Source: Fibrobacterota bacterium (GTDB lineage Bacteria > Fibrobacterota > Fibrobacteria > UBA11236). Taken from it: 64,000 nt of DNA. The notes beneath the pieces were generated by a model, which had not been told where the DNA came from, searched no databases, and worked only from the letters and a program-made list of their open reading frames with translations. Made by a program: the position numbers and the translations under genes. Shown piece by piece: positions 17,684 to 26,654 of the stretch (the stretch's first letter is position 1; every line of letters starts with the position of its first letter). The DNA is taken from the NCBI GenBank assembly GCA_028287505.1, contig JAQBPN010000092.1, positions 27,219 to 91,218 on the forward strand, read 5' to 3'.

Positions 17684-19198
17684 GTGATTTTCAAAGCCAA
17701 ACAGGGGCCGGCGGCATTCCATGCCAAGCTGGCCGCCATGCTTTTGTCATTTGCCGGAATCGTCATGCCCTGCCGCGGGCAGGCGAACTCCGTGAACCTG
17801 TCCGGGACCGTGGCGGACGCGGCGGGCAAACCCATCGCCGGCGCAAAGGTCAGGCTTGTGGGCCTGGGCCTGTCGGCGGCCACGGATGCCAACGGCAAGT
17901 ACAGCCTGACGGCCCAGGGCACTGGGCTGGGCCATAACGGACGGTTGCAACCGGGAACCGGAAACGCTCCGGAGCTGAAAGGCGGCGATCTTAACTTCCG
18001 GATCGACGGAGCCGCCCGCAACGTCCGCATCGATTTCCACTCGCTCTCGGGGCAAAGCCTGGGCGAGGTGATGAACGCTCTCCTGCAACCCGGCCGCTAT
18101 CGGATCAGCCCCTCCCTGAAAGGGTCCCGGCAATCCTCCCGGCCCCAGGTCGCCTTGTTGCGGGTCCGCATCGACGCGGCGACCTTCACCCTGAAAATGC
18201 CCCTGATGCTGAATGCCGAAGGCGACGGCAACCGATTGCAGGCGATGGACGGCGGCGACGCGTCCCCGCGCTTGGACAAAACCGGCGCGGCCGGAGGAGA
18301 CAGTCTGGACGTGCTGGCCATCGGCTACTCGCGGGCCGGCCGCGGCTTGGCGGCCCTCACCGGCACCCAGGACTTCAGGTTGAACGCCCTGCAGTACAAC
18401 GGCGTGCCGTTCAAGGCGATCACCCTTTCCGACTACGAGAAAAAGATGACCACCCTGGACGTCCACGTGCCCACGGGGCCCATGCCCGCCGGGAAATGGC
18501 CCGTGATCGTGCATCTCCATGGCGGCGGCCTGCAGGAAGGCGACAGCCAGGAAGGCTGGACCGCCGGGAACATGAACAATTTCGTGCGCAAGATTTATGA
18601 TCAAGGCTACCTGATGATTTGTCCCAACTATCGCCTGGGCGTCGACCCCGATCTTCCCAACGGCGGCGCGCCCCGCGGCAAATGGCCGGAGTACATGGAA
18701 GATGCCGCCGCATCCATCGCCTGGGCCAGGAAGCATGCGGAAGAGTACGGGGGCGATACGGCCAACTTCTTCGTGATGGGATACTCGGCGGGCGCCTGGC
18801 TGGCCGTGATGATGGCCGTCGATACCCCGTGGTACAAGGCGATCGGTTTCGACGAAAACCGGATATCGGGATACATCGCCCTCAGCACCCACATGACCAC
18901 TTATTTCGAATACGCCATCGAGTTCAACGTTCCCAATACCGGATTGTCCCCCGGGGCCATCCTATCCCATATCCGGAAGGTGGACGTCCCCATCCGCCTG
19001 TTCGTCGGGGGGCTCGAAGAGCAGCGTATCCCGGACAATCAGACCTTCGTCTCCAAAATGAAGGAGGCGGGCGCCCGGGATATCGAAGTATCGGTGATGC
19101 CGAACAGGAACCACCAACAGATCGTGGAGACGATAGGAAACGCCACCGATGAAACCCGGACCCTGCTCCTGGACTTCCTGAAAAAGCACCTCAAGTAG
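17684..19198 (+). CDS. Secreted alpha/beta-hydrolase (esterase) with N-terminal regulatory sandwich
   Basis: The start is GTG 17684, preceded by GGGAG; the frame is open from a TTG at 17642. The 504-residue product has a signal peptide ending near RGQA. A carboxypeptidase-regulatory-like domain follows (VNLSGTVADAAGKPIAGAKV, DANGKYSL). The hydrolase domain starts about residue 240, with the oxyanion segment VIVHLHGGGLQEG, the nucleophile elbow GYSAGA (Ser368) and a C-terminal NRNHQQIVE that supplies the likely catalytic His. The pattern is that of the BD-FAE/carboxylesterase group, which removes acyl groups from plant polysaccharides or similar esters. The substrate is not shown by the sequence. 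Confidence 0.8.
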   Translation: MIFKAKQGPAAFHAKLAAMLLSFAGIVMPCRGQANSVNLSGTVADAAGKPIAGAKVRLVGLGLSAATDANGKYSLTAQGTGLGHNGRLQPGTGNAPELKGGDLNFRIDGAARNVRIDFHSLSGQSLGEVMNALLQPGRYRISPSLKGSRQSSRPQVALLRVRIDAATFTLKMPLMLNAEGDGNRLQAMDGGDASPRLDKTGAAGGDSLDVLAIGYSRAGRGLAALTGTQDFRLNALQYNGVPFKAITLSDYEKKMTTLDVHVPTGPMPAGKWPVIVHLHGGGLQEGDSQEGWTAGNMNNFVRKIYDQGYLMICPNYRLGVDPDLPNGGAPRGKWPEYMEDAAASIAWARKHAEEYGGDTANFFVMGYSAGAWLAVMMAVDTPWYKAIGFDENRISGYIALSTHMTTYFEYAIEFNVPNTGLSPGAILSHIRKVDVPIRLFVGGLEEQRIPDNQTFVSKMKEAGARDIEVSVMPNRNHQQIVETIGNATDETRTLLLDFLKKHLK

Positions 19199-19211
19199 CG
19201 TAGATCCGGAT

Positions 19212-19649
19212 TCAGTTGCCGCAGTTCTTCCGCTTGGCCGCGGCCAAGTCCACGTCGCCTTTTTTACGGACCTCTTCCCGGCGCGCGCTATCGGGAATCG
19301 GCTTCATCCGATAGGGCCACCCGTAACCCCAACGATACCAGGTGGGGAAATAGGAGGACCCGCCGGCCCGGGTGCCGCGGAACACGGCCATGGCCAGGGT
19401 GGAATCCCCCGTGCGCGCCAGGACGCAAGCCCGCAAGCCCTGGTCCGCTTCCAGGCGGAGGGAATCGGGGCCGCCTTTCCAATAAGCGTAGTCATGCACG
19501 ATGCAGCAGTCGCACCAGGTCTGCCCGCTCTGATAGTCCTGATCCGGGAACAGGCTGCACCCGTCGCTGGTGAACGGTTGCAACCGGGGAGGCCGCGCGC
19601 AGGCGGCCAACAGGAGAACGATGCCGAACAGAGTTTGCGAGCGCGTCAT
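19212..19649 (-). CDS. Small phospholipase A2-like lipoprotein
   Basis: The 145-residue product has a lipoprotein signal with lipobox LLAAC (Cys17). The centre reads TSDGCSLFPD then WCDCCIVHDYAYWKGG, with Cys49, Cys50, His52 and Asp53 in the CCxxHD arrangement of the phospholipase A2 active-site helix. The rest (TWYRWGYGWPYR) is aromatic-rich. This matches a family of small exported bacterial proteins annotated as PLA2-like. Activity on phospholipid is plausible but unproven, because the calcium-binding loop is not obvious. It is convergent with the esterase gene (13 bp between stops). Confidence 0.7.
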   Translation of the reverse strand: MTRSQTLFGIVLLLAACARPPRLQPFTSDGCSLFPDQDYQSGQTWCDCCIVHDYAYWKGGPDSLRLEADQGLRACVLARTGDSTLAMAVFRGTRAGGSSYFPTWYRWGYGWPYRMKPIPDSARREEVRKKGDVDLAAAKRKNCGN

Positions 19650-19652
19650 GGG

Positions 19653-19677
19653 CGGTGAAAAGGTATCATTTTCACCG
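19653..19677. promoter_or_regulatory. Perfect 9-bp inverted repeat before the PLA2-like gene
   Basis: CGGTGAAAA (19653-19661) and TTTTCACCG (19669-19677) form a perfect inverted repeat around a 7-nt spacer, ending 4 bp before the start codon of the minus-strand lipoprotein gene. In the transcript it would fold right over the ribosome-binding region. In DNA it would fit a dimeric repressor. Only the symmetry is observed; either role is inference. Confidence 0.4.
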
Positions 19678-19900
19678 ATTTCAGTTGGATCCGGGGAGCT
19701 GATTCCATGCTCTCTGCGTCGCTCCGTCAGGGGAAAAATTAGTCAAACGGTAGCCCATTTGCGGTGTTGGAGGGAACCCTTGGCCCGTACACGGCCTTTC
19801 GGAACGGATCGTTCCCCTCAGTCGCTTGTCCCCAGTCCCCGCCAGGCCCTAAAATCTCCCAAGGCCTCCGCACTTTCCGGCGGCCTTCCAAGGGTGTCCC

Positions 19901-21709
19901 GTGACCTTGAATCCTTCCCGGTCGAAATGGTCCGAATGGCTTTTGCTGGCGCCCCTGATTGCCTTCGTCCTGTGCCTGCCCCAATGCCATCTCGATCAAA
20001 GCGCGGGTCGGGAAGAGAAGTATGTCACCGTGCACCTCAACGATTCCCTGAAACGCTTCGACAGCGTGGACATCGCCATCCTGGTGGCCGCGGATACGTC
20101 CAATGTGGTGGGATCGATGTGGAGCGGGAAATTGCCGGACCCGGCCGCGGTGCCTTCCTACCGGCTTGACGATGCCGAAGACCGGGCCTTGGCCATCCGG
20201 GTGCGGGCATACAATGCATCGGGCCAGCTCATCCTGGACATGATCATTTCCAAGGTCGGTGGGACGCAAACCGTCCAGAACCTTCCCGTTTACGTGCCGC
20301 CGGTTCCGCCTTCCCTGGCGCTCGCCGCTTTGCAACCCTCCCCCGGCGCCTTGGTTCCGGCATTCGATTCGGCCCATAAGGACTACACGATAAAGTTGTC
20401 CTACGCGGAATCCACCCTGACGCTTAAGGCCGTTCCCGCGTTCGCGGAGGCATCCTTGCATGCCGGAGCCTTGGTGCTGAAATCCGGACAAGCCTCCGAG
20501 CCCATCCATCTCAACGTCGGCGACAACCCGATCACGGTTACGGTCGCCGCCGGCAAGGATAGCGGGGCATATACCGTAATGGCCATGCGCGCACCGGCGC
20601 CTCCCGACACCACCCATCCTCCCATTCCCGTGGAACCGTACCCGGCCTGGAAATACAAAAGGATCGTCGATATCAAAGTCAATTCCCTGGGCATGAACAA
20701 GGGAACCCGGGTCCAGGGCTTTCCGATGCTGCTCCGGCTTACCGACGGCACCCTCAGATTCAGCCAGGCGGGCGCCTCCGGCCAGGACATCCGCTTCGCC
20801 ACCCTGGACGGCAAGGTCCTGCCCTATGAAATCACCTACTGGGACGCATTCAATCAAAAGGGCAGCGCCGACATCTGGGTCAGGCTCGACACGCTCAAAT
20901 CCGATGACGACAGCGCCCGCATCTACATGTACTGGGGTAACCCAAACGCTACCTCGGAATCGGACGGCTCCAAGGTGTTCCCTTCCGACGACGGATTCGG
21001 AAGCGTATTGCATCTCTCCGAGCAGGCCAAGGGGCAAGCCGCCGAGTTCAAGGACGCCACGGGAAAGAACCACGGAACGGGAGGTTCCGGAGACGGCAAG
21101 AATCTTCCCAAGCGGATAGACGGCGTGGTCGGGTACGGACAGGACTTCCATCCTGCCTCCGTTGTCGGCGGAATCCTGGGCCCCCTGTTCTCCTCCTTGG
21201 ACCAGGGAACCATCAATCTCCCTTCCACCTTCGATCCCGGAAACCAGATCTGGACCTTCCAGGCGTGGATCTGCCGCACCACGAATGCGGACGGCACGAT
21301 TTTCCAGAAGGGCGAAGCCATGGTGGCGGGCAAACAGCGCTTCAAGATCCGGTGCAATGGCGCGAACGGAGGCCAGGTTTCCATAGAGCGCGAAGGCGCG
21401 ATCTATTTCACAAACGTGTATCTGGCCGCCAACCAATTCGACCACTTGGGCGTGGTGTATAACGGGAACAAAGCGGACGTATACCTGAACGGGTTGCTGA
21501 AGGACAGCAAGATATGGTCCCAGGGCGGCGAACCCTTGGGCCGGGCGGTGCTGGGCGCCTTCACCGCCAATGGAGACAATGCGGGATACGTGGGATATAT
21601 GGACGAGGTCTGGTTCGCCTCCGCGATACGCTCTCCCGAGTGGATGCGCCTCAGCTACGAGTCCCAGCGGCAGGCAGGCGCGCCCATCGCCGTGCTTCGC
21701 GCCCTATAG
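19901..21709 (+). CDS. DUF2341 / cadherin-like lipoprotein, paralogue of 53126-54898
   Basis: The product has 602 residues from GTG 19901. The N-terminal hydrophobic segment ends in LCLPQCHLDQSAGREEKY; the Cys in PQCHLDQ is conserved in the paralogue and is the likely lipidation site despite a poor lipobox. Residues about 145-230 form a cadherin-like beta sandwich (LQPSPGALVPAFDSAHKDY, AGKDSGAYTVMAMRAP). DUF2341 follows at about 250-350 (DIRFATLDGKVLPYEITYW, RIYMYWGNPNA), then a LamG-like domain ending GYMDEVWFASAIRSPEWM. It is probably anchored on the cell surface. No enzyme motif is seen. Confidence 0.8.
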   Translation: MTLNPSRSKWSEWLLLAPLIAFVLCLPQCHLDQSAGREEKYVTVHLNDSLKRFDSVDIAILVAADTSNVVGSMWSGKLPDPAAVPSYRLDDAEDRALAIRVRAYNASGQLILDMIISKVGGTQTVQNLPVYVPPVPPSLALAALQPSPGALVPAFDSAHKDYTIKLSYAESTLTLKAVPAFAEASLHAGALVLKSGQASEPIHLNVGDNPITVTVAAGKDSGAYTVMAMRAPAPPDTTHPPIPVEPYPAWKYKRIVDIKVNSLGMNKGTRVQGFPMLLRLTDGTLRFSQAGASGQDIRFATLDGKVLPYEITYWDAFNQKGSADIWVRLDTLKSDDDSARIYMYWGNPNATSESDGSKVFPSDDGFGSVLHLSEQAKGQAAEFKDATGKNHGTGGSGDGKNLPKRIDGVVGYGQDFHPASVVGGILGPLFSSLDQGTINLPSTFDPGNQIWTFQAWICRTTNADGTIFQKGEAMVAGKQRFKIRCNGANGGQVSIEREGAIYFTNVYLAANQFDHLGVVYNGNKADVYLNGLLKDSKIWSQGGEPLGRAVLGAFTANGDNAGYVGYMDEVWFASAIRSPEWMRLSYESQRQAGAPIAVLRAL

Positions 21710-21730
21710 GCGCGGAAGCGACGGACGGAC

Positions 21731-21745
21731 TTCCGGATCCCGGAA
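21731..21745 (+). terminator. Possible terminator hairpin after the DUF2341 gene
   Basis: TTCCGG (21731-21736) and CCGGAA (21740-21745) form a 6-bp stem around ATC, followed by TCCTCTTTCC. It lies 22 bp after the stop codon at 21709. The T-tract is poor, so the call is tentative. Confidence 0.35.
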
Positions 21746-21806
21746 TCCTCTTTCCGCATATCCCTGAAGATGCGCATAATATATCTTCCGGCCATGCCCC
21801 GTCGCA

Positions 21807-23552
21807 ATGAGCCGGAACGATCCGATGCCCCATAGCGTTTCCCTCATCAGCACCATCGCCGCGAGCCTGGGACTGGCCCTCATCTTCGGATTCATCGCCG
21901 TGCGCCTGAAGCTTCCGGCTTTGGTCGGATACCTGGTGGTCGGGATTCTCATCGGCCCCCATTCCCCCGGCTACGTGGCGGACCAGGGCCTCGCGGGCCA
22001 GCTTTCGGAAATCGGGGTCATGCTGTTGATGTTCGGAGTCGGCCTGCATTTCTCCGTGCAGGATCTGCTTTCCGTGCGCCGCATCGCCTTGCCGGGAGCC
22101 ATCCTGCAAATCGGCGTCGCCACCGCCATGGGCGCCGGAGCCGCCGGCCTGTGGGGCTGGAATATCGGAGCGGGCATCGTGTTCGGCTTGGCGCTCTCCG
22201 TGGCCAGCACCGTGGTGTTGCTCCGGGCCCTGGAAAGCCTGAACCTGCTGAACTCCGTCAATGGCCGCATCGCCGTCGGTTGGCTGGTGGTGGAAGATCT
22301 GGTCATGGTGCTGGTGCTGGTCCTCCTGCCGCCCCTGGCCGCTTTTCTGGGCGCGCATCCGCCCGCCGGCGCCCATGTCCCCGCGACGGCGGGCGGCAAC
22401 CCTTTGCTTTCGGTGGCCATTACGCTGGGCAAGGTCGCCCTCTTCGTGGTGCTCATGCTGATTGTCGGCCGGCGCCTGTTCCCATGGATCCTTTGGCAGG
22501 CCGCCCGGACCGGTTCCCGCGAACTGTTCACCCTTGCCGTGGTGGCCGCCGCGGTCGGAGTCGCTTATGGCTCCTCCGTCCTCTTCGGGGTATCCTTCGC
22601 CTTGGGTGCGTTCTTCGCCGGAATGGTCCTGCGGGAATCCAAACTCAGCTATCGCGCCGCGGAGGAGTCCTTGCCCTTGCGGGACGCGTTTTCGGTCCTG
22701 TTCTTCGTATCGGTCGGGATGTTGTTCGATCCCCGCGTGCTGCCTGACCATCCGTTGCGGGTGTTGGCGGTGGTGGCCATCATCCTGTTCGGAAAATCGA
22801 TCGCGGCCTTCCTGTTGGTGCTGGCGTTCCGTTATCCGCTCAATACCGCGTTGACGGTTTCCGCGAGCCTGGCCCAGATCGGCGAGTTCTCGTTCATCCT
22901 GGCCGGCCTCGGGATATCCCTGGGCATGCTGCCGCCCGAGGGGCGAAGCCTCATCCTGGCCGGCGCGCTCATCTCCATCGCCCTCAATCCCCTGGTCTTC
23001 AGGGTCATCGAACCCGTGCAGGCGTGGATCCGCGCGCGTTCCGGACTGGCCCGCGTTCTGGAACGATCCGCGGACCCGCTGGCGGGATTGCCGTCCGCGG
23101 TCGAGCCGGCCCACCTTACCGGGCACGCAATCCTGGTGGGATACGGACGGGTGGGGCGCAGCATGGTGGCATCCTTCGCCGCGCAGGGGATTCCCTTCGT
23201 GGTGATCGACCAGAACCGCGACCTGGTGGAGAAACTGCGGGCGGCCGGGCATCAATCGGTGGCCGGCGACGCCTCCGATCCGTCCGTGCTGGTACAAGCC
23301 CATATCGCCCGCGCCGGCGTTCTGGTCATCGCGCTTCCCGATACCTTCCTGGTCCGCAAAATGGTGGAGATGGCCCGCACGCTCAATCCCGGAATCGAAA
23401 CCATCGTGCGCACGCATACCGAAGAAGAAGCCGATTTATTGCGCCGGGAACACATCGGCCAGGTATACATGGGCGAACATGAATTGGCCCTGAGCATGAC
23501 GCGATGCGTGGTGGAAAAAATCAACCGCCCTGCCGGTCCGCCTCCCGCTTGA
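21807..23552 (+). CDS. CPA2-family cation:proton antiporter, YbaL/KefB-like
   Basis: The product has 581 residues. About twelve membrane helices (residues 10-410) carry the CPA2 patterns RLKLPALVGYLVVGILIGPH, GVMLLMFGVGLHFS and FALGAFFAGMVLRESK. A cytoplasmic TrkA-N (RCK) domain starts at about residue 435 with HAILVGYGRVGRSM, an NAD(H)-binding GxGxxG, followed by VVIDQNRDLVEKLRAAG. It exchanges K+ or Na+ for protons at the inner membrane and is gated by nucleotide binding. ATG 21825 is an alternative start. The 3' end overlaps the convergent zinc-ribbon gene by 32 bp. Which cation it carries cannot be told from the sequence. Confidence 0.88.
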   Translation: MSRNDPMPHSVSLISTIAASLGLALIFGFIAVRLKLPALVGYLVVGILIGPHSPGYVADQGLAGQLSEIGVMLLMFGVGLHFSVQDLLSVRRIALPGAILQIGVATAMGAGAAGLWGWNIGAGIVFGLALSVASTVVLLRALESLNLLNSVNGRIAVGWLVVEDLVMVLVLVLLPPLAAFLGAHPPAGAHVPATAGGNPLLSVAITLGKVALFVVLMLIVGRRLFPWILWQAARTGSRELFTLAVVAAAVGVAYGSSVLFGVSFALGAFFAGMVLRESKLSYRAAEESLPLRDAFSVLFFVSVGMLFDPRVLPDHPLRVLAVVAIILFGKSIAAFLLVLAFRYPLNTALTVSASLAQIGEFSFILAGLGISLGMLPPEGRSLILAGALISIALNPLVFRVIEPVQAWIRARSGLARVLERSADPLAGLPSAVEPAHLTGHAILVGYGRVGRSMVASFAAQGIPFVVIDQNRDLVEKLRAAGHQSVAGDASDPSVLVQAHIARAGVLVIALPDTFLVRKMVEMARTLNPGIETIVRTHTEEEADLLRREHIGQVYMGEHELALSMTRCVVEKINRPAGPPPA

Positions 23553-24144
23553 GCTTGGCGAGTTTTTCCTTTTCCCGCTGCGCCCGTTTGGCCCGTTCCT
23601 GATCCAAATCCTTGCGGTATTGGTCGTCGACCAGTTGCCCGCCGGAATTCCGCCATTCCACCAGGCGTTTGAGTTCCCCCGAGTCCAGCCATACCCCGTG
23701 CCCGTGGCATTGGTCCGTCACGACGCCGCTGCGCTGGCCGAAGTTGATCCGGTTCATCAGCTTGGCGCATACGGGACATTTGCGGTAGGTGACGCGGGTT
23801 TCCGCCGTCCGGTTGCGGCTCAGATCTTCCAGGCGCTTGGTATCGGCGAGAAACCCGAAGCTGGCGAGATCGTTGAGGACGGCTTCCAGTTTATAGAAAG
23901 GGAAGAACAGGCCGAAACAGGCCCCGCATTGATCCGCCGTCAAGGGCTGGCCGCCATGCTTTCCCAGCTCCAGGGATTTCATGGCCGCACCGCAGGCGGG
24001 ACAAGGATATTTGGAAGCTTCCCCTGCGGTTTCACCCGCATCCCGGATCAGCAAGTCCCGATCGATATCGTTGCTGGACCCGCAATATTCGCAGCGGCCC
24101 CGGAAGGCCAAAAGCGGCGCGGAACAATTCTGGCAGCGGTTCAT
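23521..24144 (-). CDS. Zinc-ribbon protein (zf-TFIIB type)
   Basis: The 207-residue soluble protein has three Cys clusters: CQNCSAPLLAFRGRCEYCGS at the N-terminus, CPACGAAMKSLELGKHGG then DQCGACFGLFF in the middle, and CPVCAKLMNRINFGQRSGVV then DQCHGHGVWLDSGEL near the C-terminus. The last two are the zf-TFIIB pattern (CPxC...D.C...G.WLD.GEL). The C-terminus is a highly charged helix (KDLDQERAKRAQREKEK). The partner or nucleic-acid target is unknown. It lies 39 bp downstream of the SPFH-SHOCT gene on the same strand, so the two are probably one operon. Confidence 0.8.
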   Translation of the reverse strand: MNRCQNCSAPLLAFRGRCEYCGSSNDIDRDLLIRDAGETAGEASKYPCPACGAAMKSLELGKHGGQPLTADQCGACFGLFFPFYKLEAVLNDLASFGFLADTKRLEDLSRNRTAETRVTYRKCPVCAKLMNRINFGQRSGVVTDQCHGHGVWLDSGELKRLVEWRNSGGQLVDDQYRKDLDQERAKRAQREKEKLAKLKREADRQGG

Positions 24145-24183
24145 GGCAGGGTATAAGCTGGTCCGCGTGTCGGCGATGAAGGA

Positions 24184-25179
24184 CTAAAGGTCCTTCAGGA
24201 TTTCCCGCTTCTTGGCGTCGAACTCGGATTCGGAAATCAGCTTCTCGTCGAGCAGGCTTTTCAGCTTGCGCAAGCGGGACAACGATCCTTCGGAAGCGTC
24301 CGGCGCGGCCGCGTCGGAAGCCAGCATGCGGCCCAGTCCCGCGCCCGTACCGGCTCCCAACAGCACGCCCGCGGCCCCGCCTTCGTTGCGCGCCGCGTCC
24401 CGCATGGCCATGAGCTTCTGCAATTCCCCGTAGGAAATCCCCAGCTTGTCAGCCGCGTGCCGATCGGCCAGCTTATCGGATATCTGCCCGATGCGTTGCT
24501 TGGTGCCTTCGTCGAAGTCCGTGCCCTCGATGCGGAAATCCGTGACCGCGAACCCGAGCTTGGCGAAGTCCGCGCCCAGGCGTTGCAGGGCCCCGGACGC
24601 AATCTCATGGCGGCGGGAATCGATTTCGATATAGGCGAGCTTCTTCTCCGCCAAATAGTCGCTGATGATCGGGACCAGCAGGCTGATGAGCGCTTCGCGC
24701 AGATCCGAGACCAGGTAGCGGTCCCGGGCTCCGACGATGTTCAGGAAGAATTTTTCCGGTTCGACTATCTGGCAGGCGAAATTGCCGAATGCCTTGAGCG
24801 CCACCGGGAACCCGAATTCGGGATCCTCATACTTGATGGGCGAAACCGTGCCCCATTTCTGGTTCAGGATGCGGGTCTTGCGGAAAAAATACAGGCCGGC
24901 CTTGTGCTCGCTCTCGAAGGATTGCATGGCCTTGGTCAGGGTGGTCCAGAAGGGGATGTTGGCCGTGGCCAGATCGATCATGCCCTCCCGGTCCAGCACG
25001 TTGCGGATCTTGCCTTCGTAAACGAAGATGCATCCCTGGCCGGGATTGGCGATGAGCTTGGAGGCATTCTTGATTTCGTCGCCGTCCTCGGACCACCGGC
25101 GGAAGAGTTCATCCTCGCCGGGGTTTTCCCATTCGATGACGGAGCGGAGTTGTCTGCGGATAGGATCGAACAAACCCAT
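24184..25179 (-). CDS. SPFH-domain protein with C-terminal SHOCT domain (YdjI / virion-core-like)
   Basis: The start is ATG 25179, eight bases after AAGGAAGG; a GTG at 25188 is too close to that site. The 331-residue product begins MGLFDPIRRQLRSVIEWENP, followed by ELFRRW and CIFVYEGKI, the pattern of YdjI/virion-core-like SPFH proteins. The SPFH region spans about 30-240 (VIEPEK-like QIVEPEKFFLNIVGARD, GFAVTDFRIEGTDFDEG). A Gly/Ala-rich linker (about 270-290) leads to a SHOCT domain (LRKLKSLLDEKLISESEFDA). Such proteins assemble on membranes, and YdjI is linked to the envelope-stress system of Bacillus. The zinc-ribbon gene follows on the same strand. Confidence 0.85.
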   Translation of the reverse strand: MGLFDPIRRQLRSVIEWENPGEDELFRRWSEDGDEIKNASKLIANPGQGCIFVYEGKIRNVLDREGMIDLATANIPFWTTLTKAMQSFESEHKAGLYFFRKTRILNQKWGTVSPIKYEDPEFGFPVALKAFGNFACQIVEPEKFFLNIVGARDRYLVSDLREALISLLVPIISDYLAEKKLAYIEIDSRRHEIASGALQRLGADFAKLGFAVTDFRIEGTDFDEGTKQRIGQISDKLADRHAADKLGISYGELQKLMAMRDAARNEGGAAGVLLGAGTGAGLGRMLASDAAAPDASEGSLSRLRKLKSLLDEKLISESEFDAKKREILKDL

Positions 25180-25281
25180 GGCGGCCACCTTCCTTCGAAA
25201 ACCGTCCGCTTAGTATATCACAAGGGCCGGGCGCTTGGAAGCGGAGCCGGAGGCCGTGGCCTCCGCCTCTTCGGCGTTTCT

Positions 25282-26511
25282 TCAGGGAACCGGCATTTTC
25301 AGGGTCTGGGAGAATCCGCCGCCTACTTTCAGGCGGCAGAAGTAAAGGCCTTGGGAAAGGCTTTTCGCGTCCAACCGGACGGAATGGCTTCCCGGGGACT
25401 GGAATTCCCCGACCAAAGTGCGGACCTTTCGGCCGCGGGAATCGAAAACCGCCAGGGAGACGAAACCCCGCCCGGACACGGAGTAGGAGATGTCCATGGC
25501 CGAACCGACCGGATGCAGACGGTTGCCGCCCGCATAGGCAGGCTTGCCCGGGAGGACTCCGGTCCCCAAGCCGGAAGTGGCTAGATAGACCCCGTCCTTG
25601 CCGGTGAACCACATCATGAATCCCGGACCCGATTTGATCACCGAGGGCGAGCCCCCTTCCAGGAGCGAGCCCATCGGGCCCTTGCCTTCCACCTTGGTCC
25701 AGGCGAGGCCATCGGGGGATGTCGCGTATCCGATGCGGCTCGAATCCAAATCGTCGTACCCTACGTAGAACATATGGAATCCGTCTCCATCCTTGACCAC
25801 GGAAGGAAACGCCGTTCCATGGCTATCGAACTTTCCGGATGCTCCGGAGCCCAGCATGTTCCCCCCTGCCGCGGGACCGGCTACATTCGTCCAGGCCCGC
25901 CCGTCCGGCGAAGTGGCATACCCGATGGCGAAATGGAAGGCGGAGCCGGCTAAGGTCAGGCGAGAGTACCACATGCGATAGGTGGAGCCGTCCTTGACTA
26001 CGGTGGGTGTGGTCAAAGCCAAGGCCGCGGATCCGTCCATGGTGCGATCATAGACGCTTTTGCCCGTGCCCGCGCCGTCCACCTTGGTCCATTCCTCTCC
26101 GTCCAAAGACCAGGCATAGCCGATGTTCCCGATTTGCGGACCGTTGCCCCAGTACCACATCCGCAAGGTGTCCCCGTCCTGGACGACGGCGGGCTGCCCC
26201 AGCTTCTTCTTGGAATCGAAGCGCGTCCCGTCCGTCGCGGGAAGCATTGCCAGGGAGTCACCGAGTTCCCAGGTGACGCCATCCGCGGAAACGGCATATC
26301 CGATGTTCTCGGTGGTATCGCCGTTCCGCCGGGTGTACCACATTTTATAGCCGGGCGCGGCCTTGATCACCATGGGCCCATAGATGTCAGGCGTGGCGGG
26401 ATCCTGTTCCGTCCCGAAAACGGGCCCTTCGGTGACATCCCAATCCACTTGGGCGAAACCCTGGGCGCAAAACACCATCATCAATGCGGCAATGCCTGGA
26501 CACTTATTCAT
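25282..26511 (-). CDS. Secreted five-bladed propeller (GH43/GH32-like fold) with T9SS-like tail
   Basis: The start is ATG 26511, giving a signal peptide (MNKCPGIAALMMVFCAQGFA); the frame extends upstream to 26559. The 409-residue product carries repeated blades with MWYTRRNGDTTENIGYAVS, RMWYWGNGPQIGNIGYAWS, RMWYSRL and FHMFYVGYDDLDSSRIGYAT, each followed by a DGxxW strand. This is the pattern of five-bladed glycosidase-like propellers. The last 70 residues (SLAVFDSRGRKVRTLVGEF, GLYFCRLKVGG) resemble T9SS sorting or FlgD-like tails. Catalytic acids are not obvious, so it may bind rather than cut glycans. Confidence 0.72.
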   Translation of the reverse strand: MNKCPGIAALMMVFCAQGFAQVDWDVTEGPVFGTEQDPATPDIYGPMVIKAAPGYKMWYTRRNGDTTENIGYAVSADGVTWELGDSLAMLPATDGTRFDSKKKLGQPAVVQDGDTLRMWYWGNGPQIGNIGYAWSLDGEEWTKVDGAGTGKSVYDRTMDGSAALALTTPTVVKDGSTYRMWYSRLTLAGSAFHFAIGYATSPDGRAWTNVAGPAAGGNMLGSGASGKFDSHGTAFPSVVKDGDGFHMFYVGYDDLDSSRIGYATSPDGLAWTKVEGKGPMGSLLEGGSPSVIKSGPGFMMWFTGKDGVYLATSGLGTGVLPGKPAYAGGNRLHPVGSAMDISYSVSGRGFVSLAVFDSRGRKVRTLVGEFQSPGSHSVRLDAKSLSQGLYFCRLKVGGGFSQTLKMPVP

Positions 26512-26654
26512 CGCGAACCTACCCCTTTGAAATTGATAGGAAAGTATTCCGCTAATCACACGGCGATTGCAACCGGGATTTGACCTTTATTTAATGCCGA
26601 AAAGCTATTTTGGGGCCGGCCCGGGTCTTCGGGCCGACACGGAGGGCGATCAGC

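Noticed and set aside
21651..23417. 588-codon open frame on the minus strand opposite the CPA2 antiporter
   Set aside because: It is antisense to a well-supported transporter and its product is a low-complexity Gln/His/Gly/Arg-rich chain without any domain, as expected from a GC-rich shadow frame.
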